Shown: positions 32,792 through 44,587, numbered from the stretch's first letter. The stretch: DNA of 64,000 nt from Smallanthus sonchifolius (GCA_023525975.1 CM042035.1:31711001-31775000); one strand, 5' to 3'. The notes: generated from the letters alone by a model not told the origin. Program-made: numbers and translations.

Positions 32792-35131
32792 GCAATAAAT
32801 ACAGCTTGTCATGTTCTCAATAGGGTTTTGACCGTGAAGAAACACAACAAAACTTGTTATGAATTGCTGAACAATCAAAAGCCTAATCTGGCATATCTTT
32901 TACCCTTTGGGAATCCATGTACCTTGTTAAAGACTCACGATGTTTCTACTAAATTCAGCTCGAAGGAGATTGAGGGAATTTTCTTGGGATATGTTGCTAA
33001 TTCTCATAATAAGAGAGTGTTTAACAAAGAATCACGTCAAATTGAAGAATGGTTTCATATTGACTGTGATAATCGTTCTGTTCCTCAGGATGCAAAAGGT
33101 CCTTCTTGGGCATTTGATTATGATGCATTATTAAGATCTTTCAATGTTACTCCTACAAGTTCTTCTGCTGAAGCTGAAATACTCTATCAGTTCTACTGCA
33201 ATGATGATTCAACTGTCGATCCTCGTTCGGTTATTTCGATTGTGGATACTCCTTCAGTTGATCCGAATGTAGCTTCAACTTCGGGTACAACACAACATGA
33301 TGACGATGATGAAACTGTGTTCCAGGAGTCTTCAAATGATATCCAGAACATAGTTGATGATTCATCAGCTTCGGCATCAATTGAGGGGGAGTTGCCTTCA
33401 AATCTTGATGCTGTTATTCAAGCTTCCGATATTCCTCAATCTCGTGTGCATAAGAATCATCCAACTGACAATATTATTGGTGATTTGAATGCCGGTGTTC
33501 AAACAAGGCATCGTACACTTGCAGAAAATTCATGTTTGTTTGCTCAGATTGTGGATACAGGTATCTTGGAGACATGTTTACATGCTTGCTTTATTTCTCA
33601 AACAGAACCTAAGAATTTCATTGAGTCTATGGATGATGATTGTTGGATTGAGGCCATGCAGGAAGAATTGGCTCAATTTGATAAATTACATGTTTGGGAT
33701 TTGGTTGACTTACCCAAGGGTTCAAGATCTATTGGCAAAAAGTGGGTTTTCAAATGCAAACGTGATGATCGTGGAGTTATGGTACGTAATAAGGCGAGAC
33801 TTTTTGTCCAAGGTTTTAATTAGCAAGAAGGCATTGATTACACCGAAGTTTACGCTCCAGTTGCGAGGATTGAGGCGATACGTTTTTTTCTTGCTTATGC
33901 TTCTTTCAAGGGTTTCAAATTTTTTCAATTGGACGTCAAAATTGCTTTTCTATATGGAAAGGTAAAGGAAGAGGTATATGTGAAACAACCGCCTGGTTTT
34001 GAAGGTCCCAAGTTTCCTGAAAAGGTGTTTAAATTGGATAAAGCATTATATGGTCTTCATCAGACTCCTCGTGCTTGGTACGAAACTCTGTCGGTGCATT
34101 TACTTGAGAATGGATTTGAGCGTGGTCAAATTGATTCTACCCTTTTCATCAGAAAAACAGGGGGAGATTTATTACTTGTTCAAATCTATGTTGATGACAT
34201 AATTTTTGGATCGACGAATGTTGATCTTTGTAAAGACTTTGAAAGAGTGATGAAGTTGAAATTCGAGATGAGCAGCATGGGAGAATTATCGTTCTTTTTG
34301 GGTCTTCAGGTTGATCAAAAGGAGGATGGTTTTTATATTCATCAAACAAAGTATGTTGCTGATATTCTCAAGAAGTTTGATATGGAAAATGCTTCAGCTT
34401 TCAACACTCCAATTCCAGTTAATCACAAACTAGATTCTGACCTGAAACGGAAAGAGGTGGATTGTCGATTATACAGAGGAATGATCGGGTCTTTAATATT
34501 TCTAACAGCTTCACGTCCAGATATTATGTTCGCAGTATGCTTGTATTCGAGATTTCAGTCTAAGCCGAAGGAATCTCATTTGATTGTTGTAAAGCGGATT
34601 TTTAGATACTTAAAGGGTAAACCAAGGTTGTGATTATGGTATCTAATTAATTCTGACTTTGATTTTAAAGCTTTTACAGATTTAGATTATGGAGGTTGCG
34701 GTCTGGACAGAAAATCAACATCTGGTGGTTGTCAATTTCTAGGGAATAGATTTGTGTCCTGGCAATGCAAAAAGCAAACCTCAGTTGTAATTTCAACATG
34801 TGAGGCAGAATATATTGCAGCAACCGGTTGTTGTTCCCAAATCCTATGGATTCAAAAGCAGTTGAGGGATTATAGTTTGAACTTTACAGGGACACCAATG
34901 ACGGTTAACAACACAGCCACCATGTCGATCACAACAAATCCTGTGAAACATTAAAAAACAAAGCACATAGAGATTCGACATCATTTTATTCGTGATTGTG
35001 CAAAGAAGAAGCTGATTGAGTTGGTAAAAGTTCATATGAATGACAATTTTGCTGACTTATTTACCAAAGCATTCGATCGTTCACGGTTTGAATTTCTTAC
35101 TCAAATGATTGGTATGCTTAATCCAACATGA
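32792..35131 (+). pseudogene. copia-2 integrase C-terminal half, RT and RNase H
   Basis: Same frame as the protease, with stops but no frameshift: TAG 33821-33823, TGA 34631-34633, TAA 34952-34954, natural stop TGA at 35129-35131. The linker holds an HKNHPTDNIIGDL block. RT shows RLFVQGFN, YAPVARIEAIR, FFQLDVKIAFLYG, PPGFEG, GLHQTPRAW and the catalytic YVDDIIFGST (about 34189-34218). RNase H shows a changed first block (FTDLDYGGC), STCEAEYIAAT and KTKHIEIRHHFIRD. Six nonsense codons in 3.3 kb mean pol is dead, although each domain is otherwise well preserved. Confidence 0.9.
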
Positions 35132-36838
35132 CAAAGGTTTTTCAAAAGGTTTTTCATGAAAGTTTTTCTTTTAGTTTTATAGATTATTTAAAAGTAAATA
35201 GTTTTATGCTTTATTTTTAGCTAGTTTTCTTGCTTTCTGAAAAACTCAAACAAATTTGGAAAAGATAAAATCGACACTGCTTGAAATTATAGAAGAAATG
35301 AAGTACATCAGTAGGTGATCACATATTCATGACCATAGATTGACTACCTGGTGTCTGTATTTATGATTGTGCTTACTTGATTTGATCTAAACTTCTAAAG
35401 TCTGCATAAACATGAAATGATAGCTTCATGATTGCATGACATTTTATATATAATCTTTTAATTTGGATATTTGCATGTGATTTGAATTGTCAGTAGGCTA
35501 GAAGCGTTTTTAGTCCATTAGTAATGTGAAAACATAATGATCTATGTTACAATTGTTATTTAAAAGTAAATGGTGTCTGTATTTATGGTATGCCGGGTGT
35601 ATGTGTTAAAAGATCATTATCAGATAAAGAATATGAGACTTTAAGTATTTCATGAGAACCGTATCGGACTATATTGATTAGCACAATATTTCAGTTCACT
35701 TTACTGCCCATGTCTCGAAAAACATGCAATGTGAAGTTGGACTAAGATATGTCTCTGACAACTTGTTGGAACATATACTCACCTTTGGATCAATTATCTT
35801 GATTCCATTGAATATATCCAGATAACAGTTGGATCACATTACCCAGTATCATTGAGTCAATCGATTCCTTGATCATTCTTCTGTTAATATGAATCATGAT
35901 ATTTCATCCAAAACCAAGCTATATGAATCATTCGATTCTGAATCATTCGATTCTGAATCATTCTGATTCAATATATCCTTCGGGATCTGATTTCATTTTT
36001 GTGCTAATTGAGATAGTCTCATCCTGGAGATTGATCTAAACTTTGCATAAGTCTCAATATGTCTTGAAGATAGTGCAATTTTACATTTCTGTTGGCATGT
36101 TTGTGGGGTACACATTGTCTTCATATAAATGGTACTAACTCACAAGAACGTGGGATAAAAACGCTTGTAGTTTCAAATCTTATAATACTGACGATTTGAA
36201 TTGACATGTAGTATATTGCAAATTCGGTTTGAATTAGTTAGCATGTCATGATCTGATCTTGTTTACTTTGAAGTTTATCGCGTATCATTTCATAAATTTA
36301 TGAAAAGGAATATTCAAAGATCATGAAAAAGAAAGATGTGATTCTGTGAGATGTTAGTGTTTGAATAGAAATTTCAAAAGATTTAATAGTTTCTGAAAAC
36401 ATGATGTATTAGATCTGAGAAATTGTTTGCTGAAATATGATAAAATGATGAACAAATTGTTCGTTTGTTGAGCTAAGTATCTATGAATATGCAGAATGCC
36501 ATAGGTCAACCCTTAGATTTGCTAGGGATTTTATATTCAGAATGGGTATGTGATACATCAAAGATACTGATATGATCTTCTTACTCACAGTGTTTGACCA
36601 AAAATACGTGATTCTGTATGAACAGAGAAAAACCAAAAATATATTGATTTTAGTTGTTATTTTGTTACTGCTTTTATCCATTAAGAAAAATTCAAAAAGA
36701 TTTTAGTGTGTTTTAGCTTAAATGTTTGAAAAATCCAAAAATATGCTCTTTACTTGTTCATTTAGTTTTTCTAAGGAAAATTCAAAAAGATTTTGTTTTA
36801 ATCTTCCGTGAAAAATTCTTATAATTTTGGATTAAGTT
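35132..36838 (+). other. copia-2 non-coding interval after pol
   Basis: About 1.7 kb without a gene, AT-rich. AAAAAGATTTTAGTG and AAAAAGATTTTGTT near 36690 and 36787 resemble copia-1 at 3958. An acceptor-like TTAAGTTGTGTACAG ends at 36845, just before the post-pol ORF. Any N-terminal post-pol domain like that of copia-1 is absent or too decayed to see. A short ATTCTGAATCATTCGATT duplication lies near 35930-35960. Confidence 0.55.
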
Positions 36839-36845
36839 GTGTACA

Positions 36846-38221
36846 GGTTGCAATGTGAATGGATTGTTGGAAAAGGTGCAAAAAGGAAAAATATCAAAAT
36901 TTTGCTAAGTGTTGACATAGGCGAACTTGCTATGTTCGCTTATCATGATCTGAAAAGGAATATATATGATAGTCGTCAGAAGTCTCTTGGGAAGAAGAAG
37001 GTGTCTTTACCAAGACGCAAGTCTGTACGGGTCCTCCTCCCAATACAGTACTTGGTAAACAGAAATTACAGGACGAAACGTCTAGTTCGAAGGATGATGA
37101 AGCTCCTATGGTCAAAGGACCTAAACTGATGGCTTCGGCTATTAATGCTGCTCAATCTGCACTTGATAGAGAATTTGTTGATTATAGATCATCACTCCTG
37201 ATCCTTCACAATCTACTAGTCCTCAGGTGAATCCTACAGTATCCAAATCTCATGATGAGGCTGGTCCTTCTACAGGAAATGCTTGTGCTGACTGTCTACA
37301 AGCCTTGGAGACACGGGTTTCAGGCTTACAATCTCAAGTGGATGAGTTGCTTGCTAGAGAGGTCCAGCATGCTCAGACTTTTCTTGATCTGAACAAGGTG
37401 CTTGCAGAGATGCAGATCCTTATTAATCAACTGGTTGAGTGTCTTGACGCTCAGGGGGAGAAGGCTTAGAATGATAAATCTACTTGTCACAATATTGGTA
37501 CTCAGAAGAATCCAAATGATGATGATGAACCAAGTGCTAGTATTGGTTTAGGTGAGCATCAACACGCTGCTTCTAATCCTTCATTAACTCAGGGGGAGTC
37601 GGAGGTGATTGTGGAAGCCCACTATGATGACCAGTGGTGACAATGAAGCTAATTATGCTGACATGTTAAATAATTATTTGTTCTTTGAAGATTCCGATAT
37701 GGATGAAGCTGACAAACTTGAATGCTTGATAGATTTGGATGATCTTTCTAATGATGATGATACAGAAGAGGATGGAGTAGAGGAAGGAGTGATTGTTGAA
37801 GTAGAGTTGGAGTGTGATACCAAGAAAGTTTTTTACAAAGGATGTGAAGGTTTAATTAATACAGATGTGTTTGAAGATGATGCAATTCCTGAAGGGTTTT
37901 CAGAAGGAGTTATAGAATCTGATGCATCTGATCCCGATTTAGAAACTGATTACTTATGATTGTCTACATGATCTTAAATGGTGGTATGTTAATGGATGTA
38001 CGGGAGAAGCTTTGATAGAAGACTTGAATGGAAAGGTAATAGTGAGATTCTTCGATACTATGAACCTTGTTAACTTTTCAAGGTCTGATCAGAAGATGCT
38101 AAAGCGTAGAGAGATCATGTATACTGATGAAAGCAGAGAGCAGGCATTAGAGTACAAGAAGGTGTTGGATGTGTGTCTGAAACATAGGATCTGTGCAGGG
38201 AGCTCGTTGCCAAAGAATTAA
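36846..38221 (+). pseudogene. copia-2 post-pol gene, broken
   Basis: The reading frame must be pieced together across several shifts. The first part is Lys-rich (near 36860-37120). A coiled-coil-like segment follows (37300-37460, LETRVSGLQSQVDELLAREV), then a very acidic block (37650-37955, DLDDLSNDDDTEEDGVEEG), and a C-terminal block (38012-38218, FFDTMNLVNFSRSDQKMLKR, then LDVCLKHRI). The last block aligns by eye with the C-terminus of the copia-1 post-pol protein (ADPTDLMKFGKEDMQRLSK). Order and charge pattern match copia-1. Function unknown, no membrane segment. Confidence 0.6.
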
Positions 38222-38257
38222 AAGAACAAGACTTGAAGATAAAGACCAAGCTGTTGT

Positions 38258-38269
38258 CAAGGGGGAGTC
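38258..38269 (+). promoter_or_regulatory. copia-2 polypurine tract
   Basis: CAAGGGGGAGTC immediately before the 3' LTR. Two more AGGGGGAG sites lie upstream at 37453-37460 and 37591-37598. Confidence 0.9.
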
Positions 38270-38710
38270 TGTTGGAGCATGATCTGTGACAACAAGCCTT
38301 GTAATAGATTAGTCTTTATGTTTATAGTTTTGCATATTTTGTGTTTGTAATAGTTCAGTTTGCTCAGGCGAACTTAATAAGTTCGCCTGGTATAGTTGAG
38401 GCGAACTTGTGAACTAAATGTGGCGAACTTGTGAACTAAATGTGGCGAACTTATTAAGTTCGCCTGGTTTAGTGTGTGTTGTCTATAAAAAGTTCAAGAG
38501 TTGTTCTCATTTAAAATTTCTGCATTTGCAACTACTCTGTGTTTACTATTTGAGTGATAATACAAGAAGCTTTTTATGAAATCTTGTCTTGTGTGATTGT
38601 ATTGCATTCGGTACTATTCGAGACATACGTATACGTAAGGATTCCGCACTTCGTGTACGTATTATGTGTTTTACAGCAGAGATCGATCGGTAGACCCACT
38701 GGGACTTACA
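38270..38710 (+). repeat. copia-2 3' LTR
   Basis: 441 bp, TGTTGGAGC to ACTTACA. Words at 38367-38466 include one near-perfect palindrome (GGCGAACTTA and TAAGTTCGCC around a single A). TATAAAAAG follows at 38483. Differences from the 5' LTR show that the insertion is not recent. Confidence 0.95.
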
Positions 38711-38711
38711 A

Positions 38712-39762
38712 GGTGCAGGAGGTAGCGGCACTGCCGGAGGTTCTGGAGGTAATAGGAAGAATAATCTCACCTGTAACACATAGTCATGATCTAAATTAAT
38801 AGCGTTGGTTAAAATAGTGACTTGTGACCCTACAGATGCTTCAAGCAGGAAGTGCACCTACAAGTCCTTCCGATCCTGCAACCCTCGAAATTTCAATGGC
38901 ACAGAGGGTGCAGTAGGTCTGATGAGGTGGATAGAGAAGATGGAATCGGTGATTGACATTAGTGAGTGCACCGCTGTCTGCATGGTGAAGTATTCTACAT
39001 GCACACTCACTGATAAAGCTTTGACTTGGTGGAATACTCAAGTGAAGACTTTGGGAAGGCAGGCAGCATATCAATTGTCTTGGGAAGACTTGAAAACCAT
39101 GATGATCGAGGAGTATTGTCCTCGAAATGAGTTGCAAAAGATTGAGGCTAAAATGTGGAATTTACAGATGGTCGGAGACGATGTGGCGGGGTACAGCGAC
39201 CATTTCAATGAGTTAGCAATTCTGGTACTGCACATGGTCACGCCAGAACATAAGCGTGTGGAAAGGTATTTGTGGGGCCTTGCGCCTCAAGTTCGCAGTA
39301 TGGTAACTTTATCTAATCCAATGGATGCCAAGAGTGGTATAACTTTAGCATTCAAACTGAGAGATGATGCTGTGCGTAACGGATTGTTTGGGAAGAAGGA
39401 GAATAAAGAAGGTAGATCTGGAGAGAAAAGGAAGTGGATGGGAAATTCAAGTAACAAGTCTGGGAAACAAGGATTTAAGAAACAGGAAACTGTGAAGGCT
39501 TTTGCAGCCAATACTGTGGAAAGGAAAGAGTATGAAAGGGGCCTACTAAGGTGTAAAAAGTGCATCAAGTGTGGAAAGTGTGACAAGTTTGGTCACACAA
39601 CACAGAATTGTCGAGCTAACTGCACGGGTAAAGCAAAATCAGGATGTTTCAAGTGTGGTGACCTGAAGCACTTCAAGAAGGATTATCCCAAGTGGAAGAA
39701 TCAGAACAACGCTCAGGCACCGGGGAGGGCATTTGTGATGGGTGCAGGGGACGCACGCTAGG
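38712..39762 (+). pseudogene. gypsy-B gag, main part
   Basis: Gly-rich continuation to 38772, then a candidate 63-nt intron (38773-38835), then the gag domain: KCTYKSFRSCNP, FNGTEGAVGLMRWIEKME, LTDKALTWWNTQVK, MIEEYCPRNELQKIEAKMWNL, YLWGLAPQVRSMV. Two nucleocapsid knuckles follow, CDKFGHTTQNC with an upstream Cys pair (about 39568-39612) and CFKCGDLKHFKKDYP (about 39646-39690), in which the last Cys is Tyr. TAG at 39759-39761 ends the ORF. The ATG at 38805 falls in the candidate intron and is probably not the natural start. Confidence 0.87.
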
Positions 39763-40539
39763 ACCCGAATATTGTCACTGGTACGTTCCCGATAAATAAT
39801 CACTATGCCTCTGTACTTTTTTATTCGGGTGCTGATATGAGCTTCGTGTCGAATGATTTTAAATCTTTACTCGGTGTTAAGGCCAACAAACTAGATCAAA
39901 GTTATACAATCGAATTAGCAAATGGGAAATTAATTAAAACCGGAGAGGTCATTAAGGATTGTACTTTATGTCTAGAAAACCATACATTTAGTATAGACCT
40001 TCTACCTGTAGATCTGGGGAGTTTTGACATTGTTATTGGCATGGATTGGTTATCGAAGAATCATGCTGAGATCGTATGCTTCGAGAAGATTGTACGTATC
40101 CCACTACCAAGCAGAGAAATTCTTTTAATTCAAGGTGAAAGGAGTGGTACAATGTTGAAAATGATAAACTGCATGAAAGCGCATAAGTATCTACGCAAGG
40201 GTTATTGCGCATTTATGGCTCACGTCGTCGAGAAGAAACCCGAGGAACGTCGACTTGAGGACATACCGATCGTTAGGGATTATCCTGAGGTATTTCTCGA
40301 AGACTTACCTGGTTTACAGCCACCAATACAAGTTGAGTTCCGGATCGACCTAGTACCAGGAGCCGCTCCAGTTGCGCGATCACCGTATCGTCTAGGACCT
40401 TCTGAAATGCAGTAGTTGTCAAGTCAACTGTTGGAGTTACTTGATAAACGTTTCATAAGACCGAGTTTCTCACCCTGGGGAGCTCCGGTCTTGTTTGTGA
40501 AGAAGAAGGATGGAACCTTTAGAATGTGTATTGATTATT
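39763..40539 (+). pseudogene. gypsy-B protease and start of RT
   Basis: Same frame as gag. In the retropepsin active site the Asp is Tyr (LFYSGAD; codon 39822-39824; gypsy-D has LFDTGAD), so protease would be inactive. The domain continues through IELANGKLI and VIGMDWLSKNHAEIVC. TAG at 40413-40415 interrupts the pre-RT segment. RT begins GAPVLFVKKKDGTFRMCIDY and is cut at 40539 by a foreign insert. Confidence 0.88.
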
Positions 40540-40890
40540 GATGTAGTGCAAAGCACACATCTTTATTCCTATGTTTTGAGTCGTTTTACTTAGTTTTGTA
40601 TTCGTTTTTAGTATCTATTGAGTCTTTGTTATGTTCTCAGGTGCTCATAATGATTACAAGTGAAAACCCGAAGAAACCGAGCACGAGAATGAAGCCCGAA
40701 GATCAAAAGTGAAAAAATGGGAAAAATCTACACCTCGCGGTACGCGAAGATCAGAAGGAAACCTTTCGTGGTACGCGGAAATTCAAGAATACGGGCGCGA
40801 CTATTTTGGCCTTTGTGTTCGCGGTACGCGAAGGCCTGGCCATATTTCCTTGCGGTACGCGAGGGATTAGAAATCCGAGAAAAAACCCTG
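40540..40890 (+). other. 351-bp foreign LTR-like insert replacing part of gypsy-B RT
   Basis: Starts TGATGTAGTGCAAAGCAC, which looks like an LTR start, and contains four copies of a (T)CGCGGTACGCGA-type word (40735-40747, about 40768, 40829-40843, 40852). Gypsy-B RT resumes at 40891. About 48 RT codons, including the first catalytic Asp block, are missing compared with gypsy-D, so this is a replacement and not a simple insertion. No target duplication seen. Probably a fragment of another LTR element. Confidence 0.65.
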
Positions 40891-41802
40891 GAGGAAGATA
40901 TACCAAAGACGGCTTTTAGGACTCGTTATGATCATTACGAGTTTCTGGTCAAGCCGTTTGGTTTGACTAATGCACCGGCAGTTTTCATGGATCTCATGAA
41001 CTGCGTGTGCAAGCCATACTTGGATAAATTCCTGATTGTGTTTATCGATGACATATTGATATATTCACGAACCAAGGAGGAACATGAACATCATTTAAAG
41101 TTAATCTTGGAACTACTCAAGAACGAGAGGCTATATGCCAAATTCTCTAAGTTTGAGTTTTGGATTCGAGAGGTTCATTTTCTTAGACACGTCATTAATA
41201 AGAAGGGTATTCACGTAGACCCGTCCAAGATTGAAGCTATCAAAAACTGGGAAGCACCAAGGACTCTGACTGAGGTGCGCCAATTTCTTGGTCTGGCAGG
41301 CTACTACAGGCGATTCATCAAGAATTTTTCAAAAATAGCCCTGCCTTTGACAACGTTGACCCAGAAAGACAAAAAGTTTGATTGGACCGATTCAGCTTTT
41401 CAATTGTTAAAGCAAAAGCTTTGCAGTGCATGAATCCTATCACTTCCCGAGGGAACAGACAATTTCATTGTGTACTGTGACGCTTCACACCAAGGTCTAG
41501 GATGTGTATCGATGCGGAAAGAAAAAGTTATAGCATATGCATCCAGACAGCTGAAGGTCCATGAGAAAAATTATACTACTCACGATTTGGAATTGGGTGT
41601 TGTCGTGTTTGCGCTCAAGATTTGGAGACATTACCTCTACAGAACAAAATGTACTATCTTTACAGATCACAAGAGCCTCCAGCACATCTTTAATCAGAAA
41701 GAACTCAACATGAGGCAACGCCGTAGGGTAGAACTACTAAATGATTATGACTGCGAGATCAAGTATCACCCTGGGAAGGCGAATGTCGTAGCGGCGCCTT
41801 GA
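40891..41802 (+). pseudogene. gypsy-B RT C-terminal part and RNase H
   Basis: The RT fingers and palm resume at EEDIPKTAFRTRYDHYEF, with the catalytic VFIDDILIYS (about 41038-41067) and thumb LGLAGYYRRFIKNFS. TGA at 41431-41433, then RNase H: YCDASHQGLGCV, YASRQLKVHEKNYTTHDLEL, FTDHKSLQHIF, MRQRRRVELLNDYDC. A one-base loss near 41791 shifts the frame before the usual ADALSR motif. An ORF start at 40717 lies inside the foreign insert and is an artefact. Confidence 0.88.
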
Positions 41803-43319
41803 GTAGTAAGGAGATAGTTAAAACTCTTCGTGTTCGTGCCCTAGGATTGACAATTCATACAAGTCTCACGACTCAAATCCGGATGGCACAACAAGAGGCA
41901 ATCAAAGAAGAGAGCGTTGAGGGTGAGGCATTACGGGGAATGATAAGACAGTTGGAGCCAAAGTCAGATGATACTTTATACTTCATGAATAGAATTTGGG
42001 TGCCATGTTTTGGTAACTTACGGGAGTTGGTTATGGACGAAGCCCACAAGTCCAGTTACTCCATTCACCTAGGTTCGGATAAGATGTATAAGGATCTGAA
42101 AGAACACTACTGGTGGCCAAACATGAAGGGAGAGATTTCTATCTATGTTGGCAAGTGTCTGACGTGTTCAAAGGTAAAAGCAGAACATCAGAAAGCGTCT
42201 GGATTATTACAACAACCCGAGATCCCTCAATGAAAATGGGAACAAATCTGCATGGATTTCATTACAAAGTTACCCAAGACATCGAGCGGGTATGACACCA
42301 TGTGGGTAATCGTCGATCGTTTAACAAAATCAGCTCATTTCCTACCCATCAAAGAGACGGATAAAACTGAGAAACTTGCAAGGCTTTATATCAAAGAAAT
42401 TGTGGCTAGGCATGGAGTGCCAATATCTATTATCTCTGATAGAGACAGTAGATTCGTGTCCAGAATCTGGTAATCATAACAAGAAGCCTTGGGCACACGT
42501 CTTGACAAGAGCACGACATATCACCCACAAACAGATGGCCAAAGTGAAAGGACCATTCAAACATTAGAGGATATGCTCCGTGCGTGTGCAATCGATTTCG
42601 GAGGAAATTGGGATACTCATCTACCATTGGATGAGTTTTCGTATAATAACAGTTACCATACCAGCATTAAAGTCGCGCCGTTTGAGGCTTTGTATGGTCG
42701 TAAATGTCGTTCGCCACTATGTTGGGCGGAGGTTGGTGACAAGCACTTAACTAGCCCTGAGGTCGTTCAGGAGACCATCGACAAGATTTTCAAAATCAAA
42801 GATCGTCTAAAGGCCGCCCGGGATAGACATAAGAGTTACGCGGATAACAAACAAAGACCCTTAGAATTCCAAGTGGGAGACAAAGTCATGTTAAAGGTCT
42901 CACCTTGGAAGGGAGTTGCAAGGTTTGGCTACCGAGGCAAGCTTAACCCTAGGTACATTGGACCATTTGAAATATTGGCTAGGGTTGGCTCTGTAGCTTA
43001 CAAACTCAAGTTGTCACAGGAACTAAGCAATGTACATGATACGTTTCATGTATCAAATCTCAAGAAGTGCTTATCAGACGAGACGTTGATTATACCGCCT
43101 GATGAGATTCACTGAGACGACAAGTTGCACTTCGTTAAGGAACCTATTGAAGTCGCAGATTGGAAGGTTCAGAAAACAAGGCGTAGCCATGTTAAGCTGA
43201 TCAAAGTACGTTGGAATTCAAAGCGTGGCCCAGAGTATACGTGGGAGCGAAAGGATCAAATGAAAGTCAAGTACCCGTCCTTGTTCACGAATGCTCCAAG
43301 CCAAGATAACACCAACTGA
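41799..43319 (+). pseudogene. gypsy-B integrase with chromodomain-like tail
   Basis: Zinc finger: H in LVMDEAHKSSYSIH, C-x2-C in CLTCSKVK. Core: D in MDFITKLP, D in SDRDSRF, E in DGQSERTIQ, all three present. The GPY/F-type region includes LNPRYIGPFEIL. The tail (43125-43316) ends with VRWNSKRGPEYTWERKDQM-type chromodomain sequence, thought in this group to guide insertion to heterochromatin. Stops: TGA 42231-42233 (Trp position), TAA 42471-42473, TGA 43113-43115, natural TGA 43317-43319. One frame throughout. Confidence 0.9.
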
Positions 43320-43344
43320 ATTTCGGGACGAAATTCTCTTTAAC

Positions 43345-43354
43345 ATGGGGAGAA
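43345..43354 (+). promoter_or_regulatory. gypsy-B polypurine tract
   Basis: ATGGGGAGAA just before TGTGACACCC at 43355; the upstream phrase TTTCGGGACGAAATTC is typical of this group and is also present in gypsy-D. Confidence 0.88.
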
Positions 43355-44541
43355 TGTGACACCCAACATTTCAGGTCAATATCCATATTACATAATTGCA
43401 CGTTCATACTTATTATTTCCTGAGATTTTATTTTGATTAAGTATTGTCAATGAGTCTAGCAAAGGAACTTATATCATGTTTAGTAATTTTTAAGAATTAT
43501 TAGGAAATAAAAAATTATAACCCGCAAGGTACGGTCGTTGGTGATTAACAAGAATTTTATTCAAGTAAAGTCTAGAGACACGCTTAATATAAAGAAATAA
43601 ATATTGGTGACTAAACTCTTAAAAGTTGACATATAAATGTTTGTTAAATGGCTCTAAGTTATTTTATGTGTATACATGTATAATATAGTTAAAGTAATAA
43701 CTATGTCGGGTTAACTAGTAAACTATTGAGACTAGCCAAACAACACAAAAACATATAAGTTATTTGATCTTAAAAAGTCCTACACCGGGTATTATATCAC
43801 GGGATCACCTACCGGGCTCACACTACCTAAAAATCTACCTAACTAATATTTATATTAGAACTATGAAATTTACAAGTCCCAAACCCCCCCCCCCTTTTTG
43901 CACCTCTCGGCCAAACACAAGTGGGGCCACCCACTTTCACCATCAAGCCTTTCATACACCACTTTTTGTGTCATATGCACCATGCTCTTTCAAGTGTGAA
44001 TTCACCCAAGAGCCAATCCATCATTTCAATCCATACTTAGCAATGATTTTGTAGGGTGAAACACTCAATCCCACTCCTTGTCCATCCACATACATATATC
44101 GACATGTGTACACACACACAATACTTTTCAAAATCCAAGAGCAAAATTATAGAAAGTTTGAGTTAGAGTTTGGAGATTCAAGAAAGATTTGGAGTCCAGG
44201 AGTCGGGTATTAAGAGCAACACGAGCGTCTAGCATCTTCTACTCGTTATACTTCACCTAGCTTGTCTAGCGGTATGAACTCAACACCACATTTTATTCAT
44301 GTCTTTATTTTCAAGTCAAAGCTCGTTGTTCACCATAAAAATAAAGGATTTAAAAGATTAAAGAGTTTTTATAAAGTTTAACTTTATTAAGTTAAAAACT
44401 AGGGTTTGGTATAAATATATATATAAGGGCAAAAAATTGTAGGTTTATATGTATGTTTGTTGTTTTGATTTTATGATGATAAATTGTGGTTTTGGAATTG
44501 AAAGCATGATGAATAAAAACGTGGTTAGAACTTGATGATAA

Positions 44542-44545
<4 letters not shown>

Positions 44546-44585
<40 letters not shown>
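44546..44585 (+). repeat. (TA)n array
   Basis: About 40 bp of TA dinucleotides; the TIR element begins at its right edge, consistent with insertion into a longer TA tract. Confidence 0.9.

Positions 44586-44587
<2 letters not shown>

Larger units (their letters stand above)
27864..38710 (+). mobile_element. copia-2: complete Ty1/copia element nested in gypsy-B gag
   Basis: Two LTRs (27864-28273 and 38270-38710), primer site, gag, protease, integrase, RT-RNase H, a post-pol gene and a polypurine tract, 10.8 kb in all. Flanks AGGGG (27859-27863) and AGGTG (38711-38715) fit a 5-bp target duplication with one later change. Same plan as copia-1 and related in pol, but the nucleotide and word sequences differ. 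Confidence 0.93.

Noticed and set aside
40717..40890. New N-terminus for the gypsy-B RT ORF
   Set aside because: It lies in the foreign LTR-like insert and only happens to be in frame.
43764..44054. 96-residue ORF in the gypsy-B LTR
   Set aside because: Lies in LTR sequence next to a C-run, with no motif and no counterpart in other LTRs.
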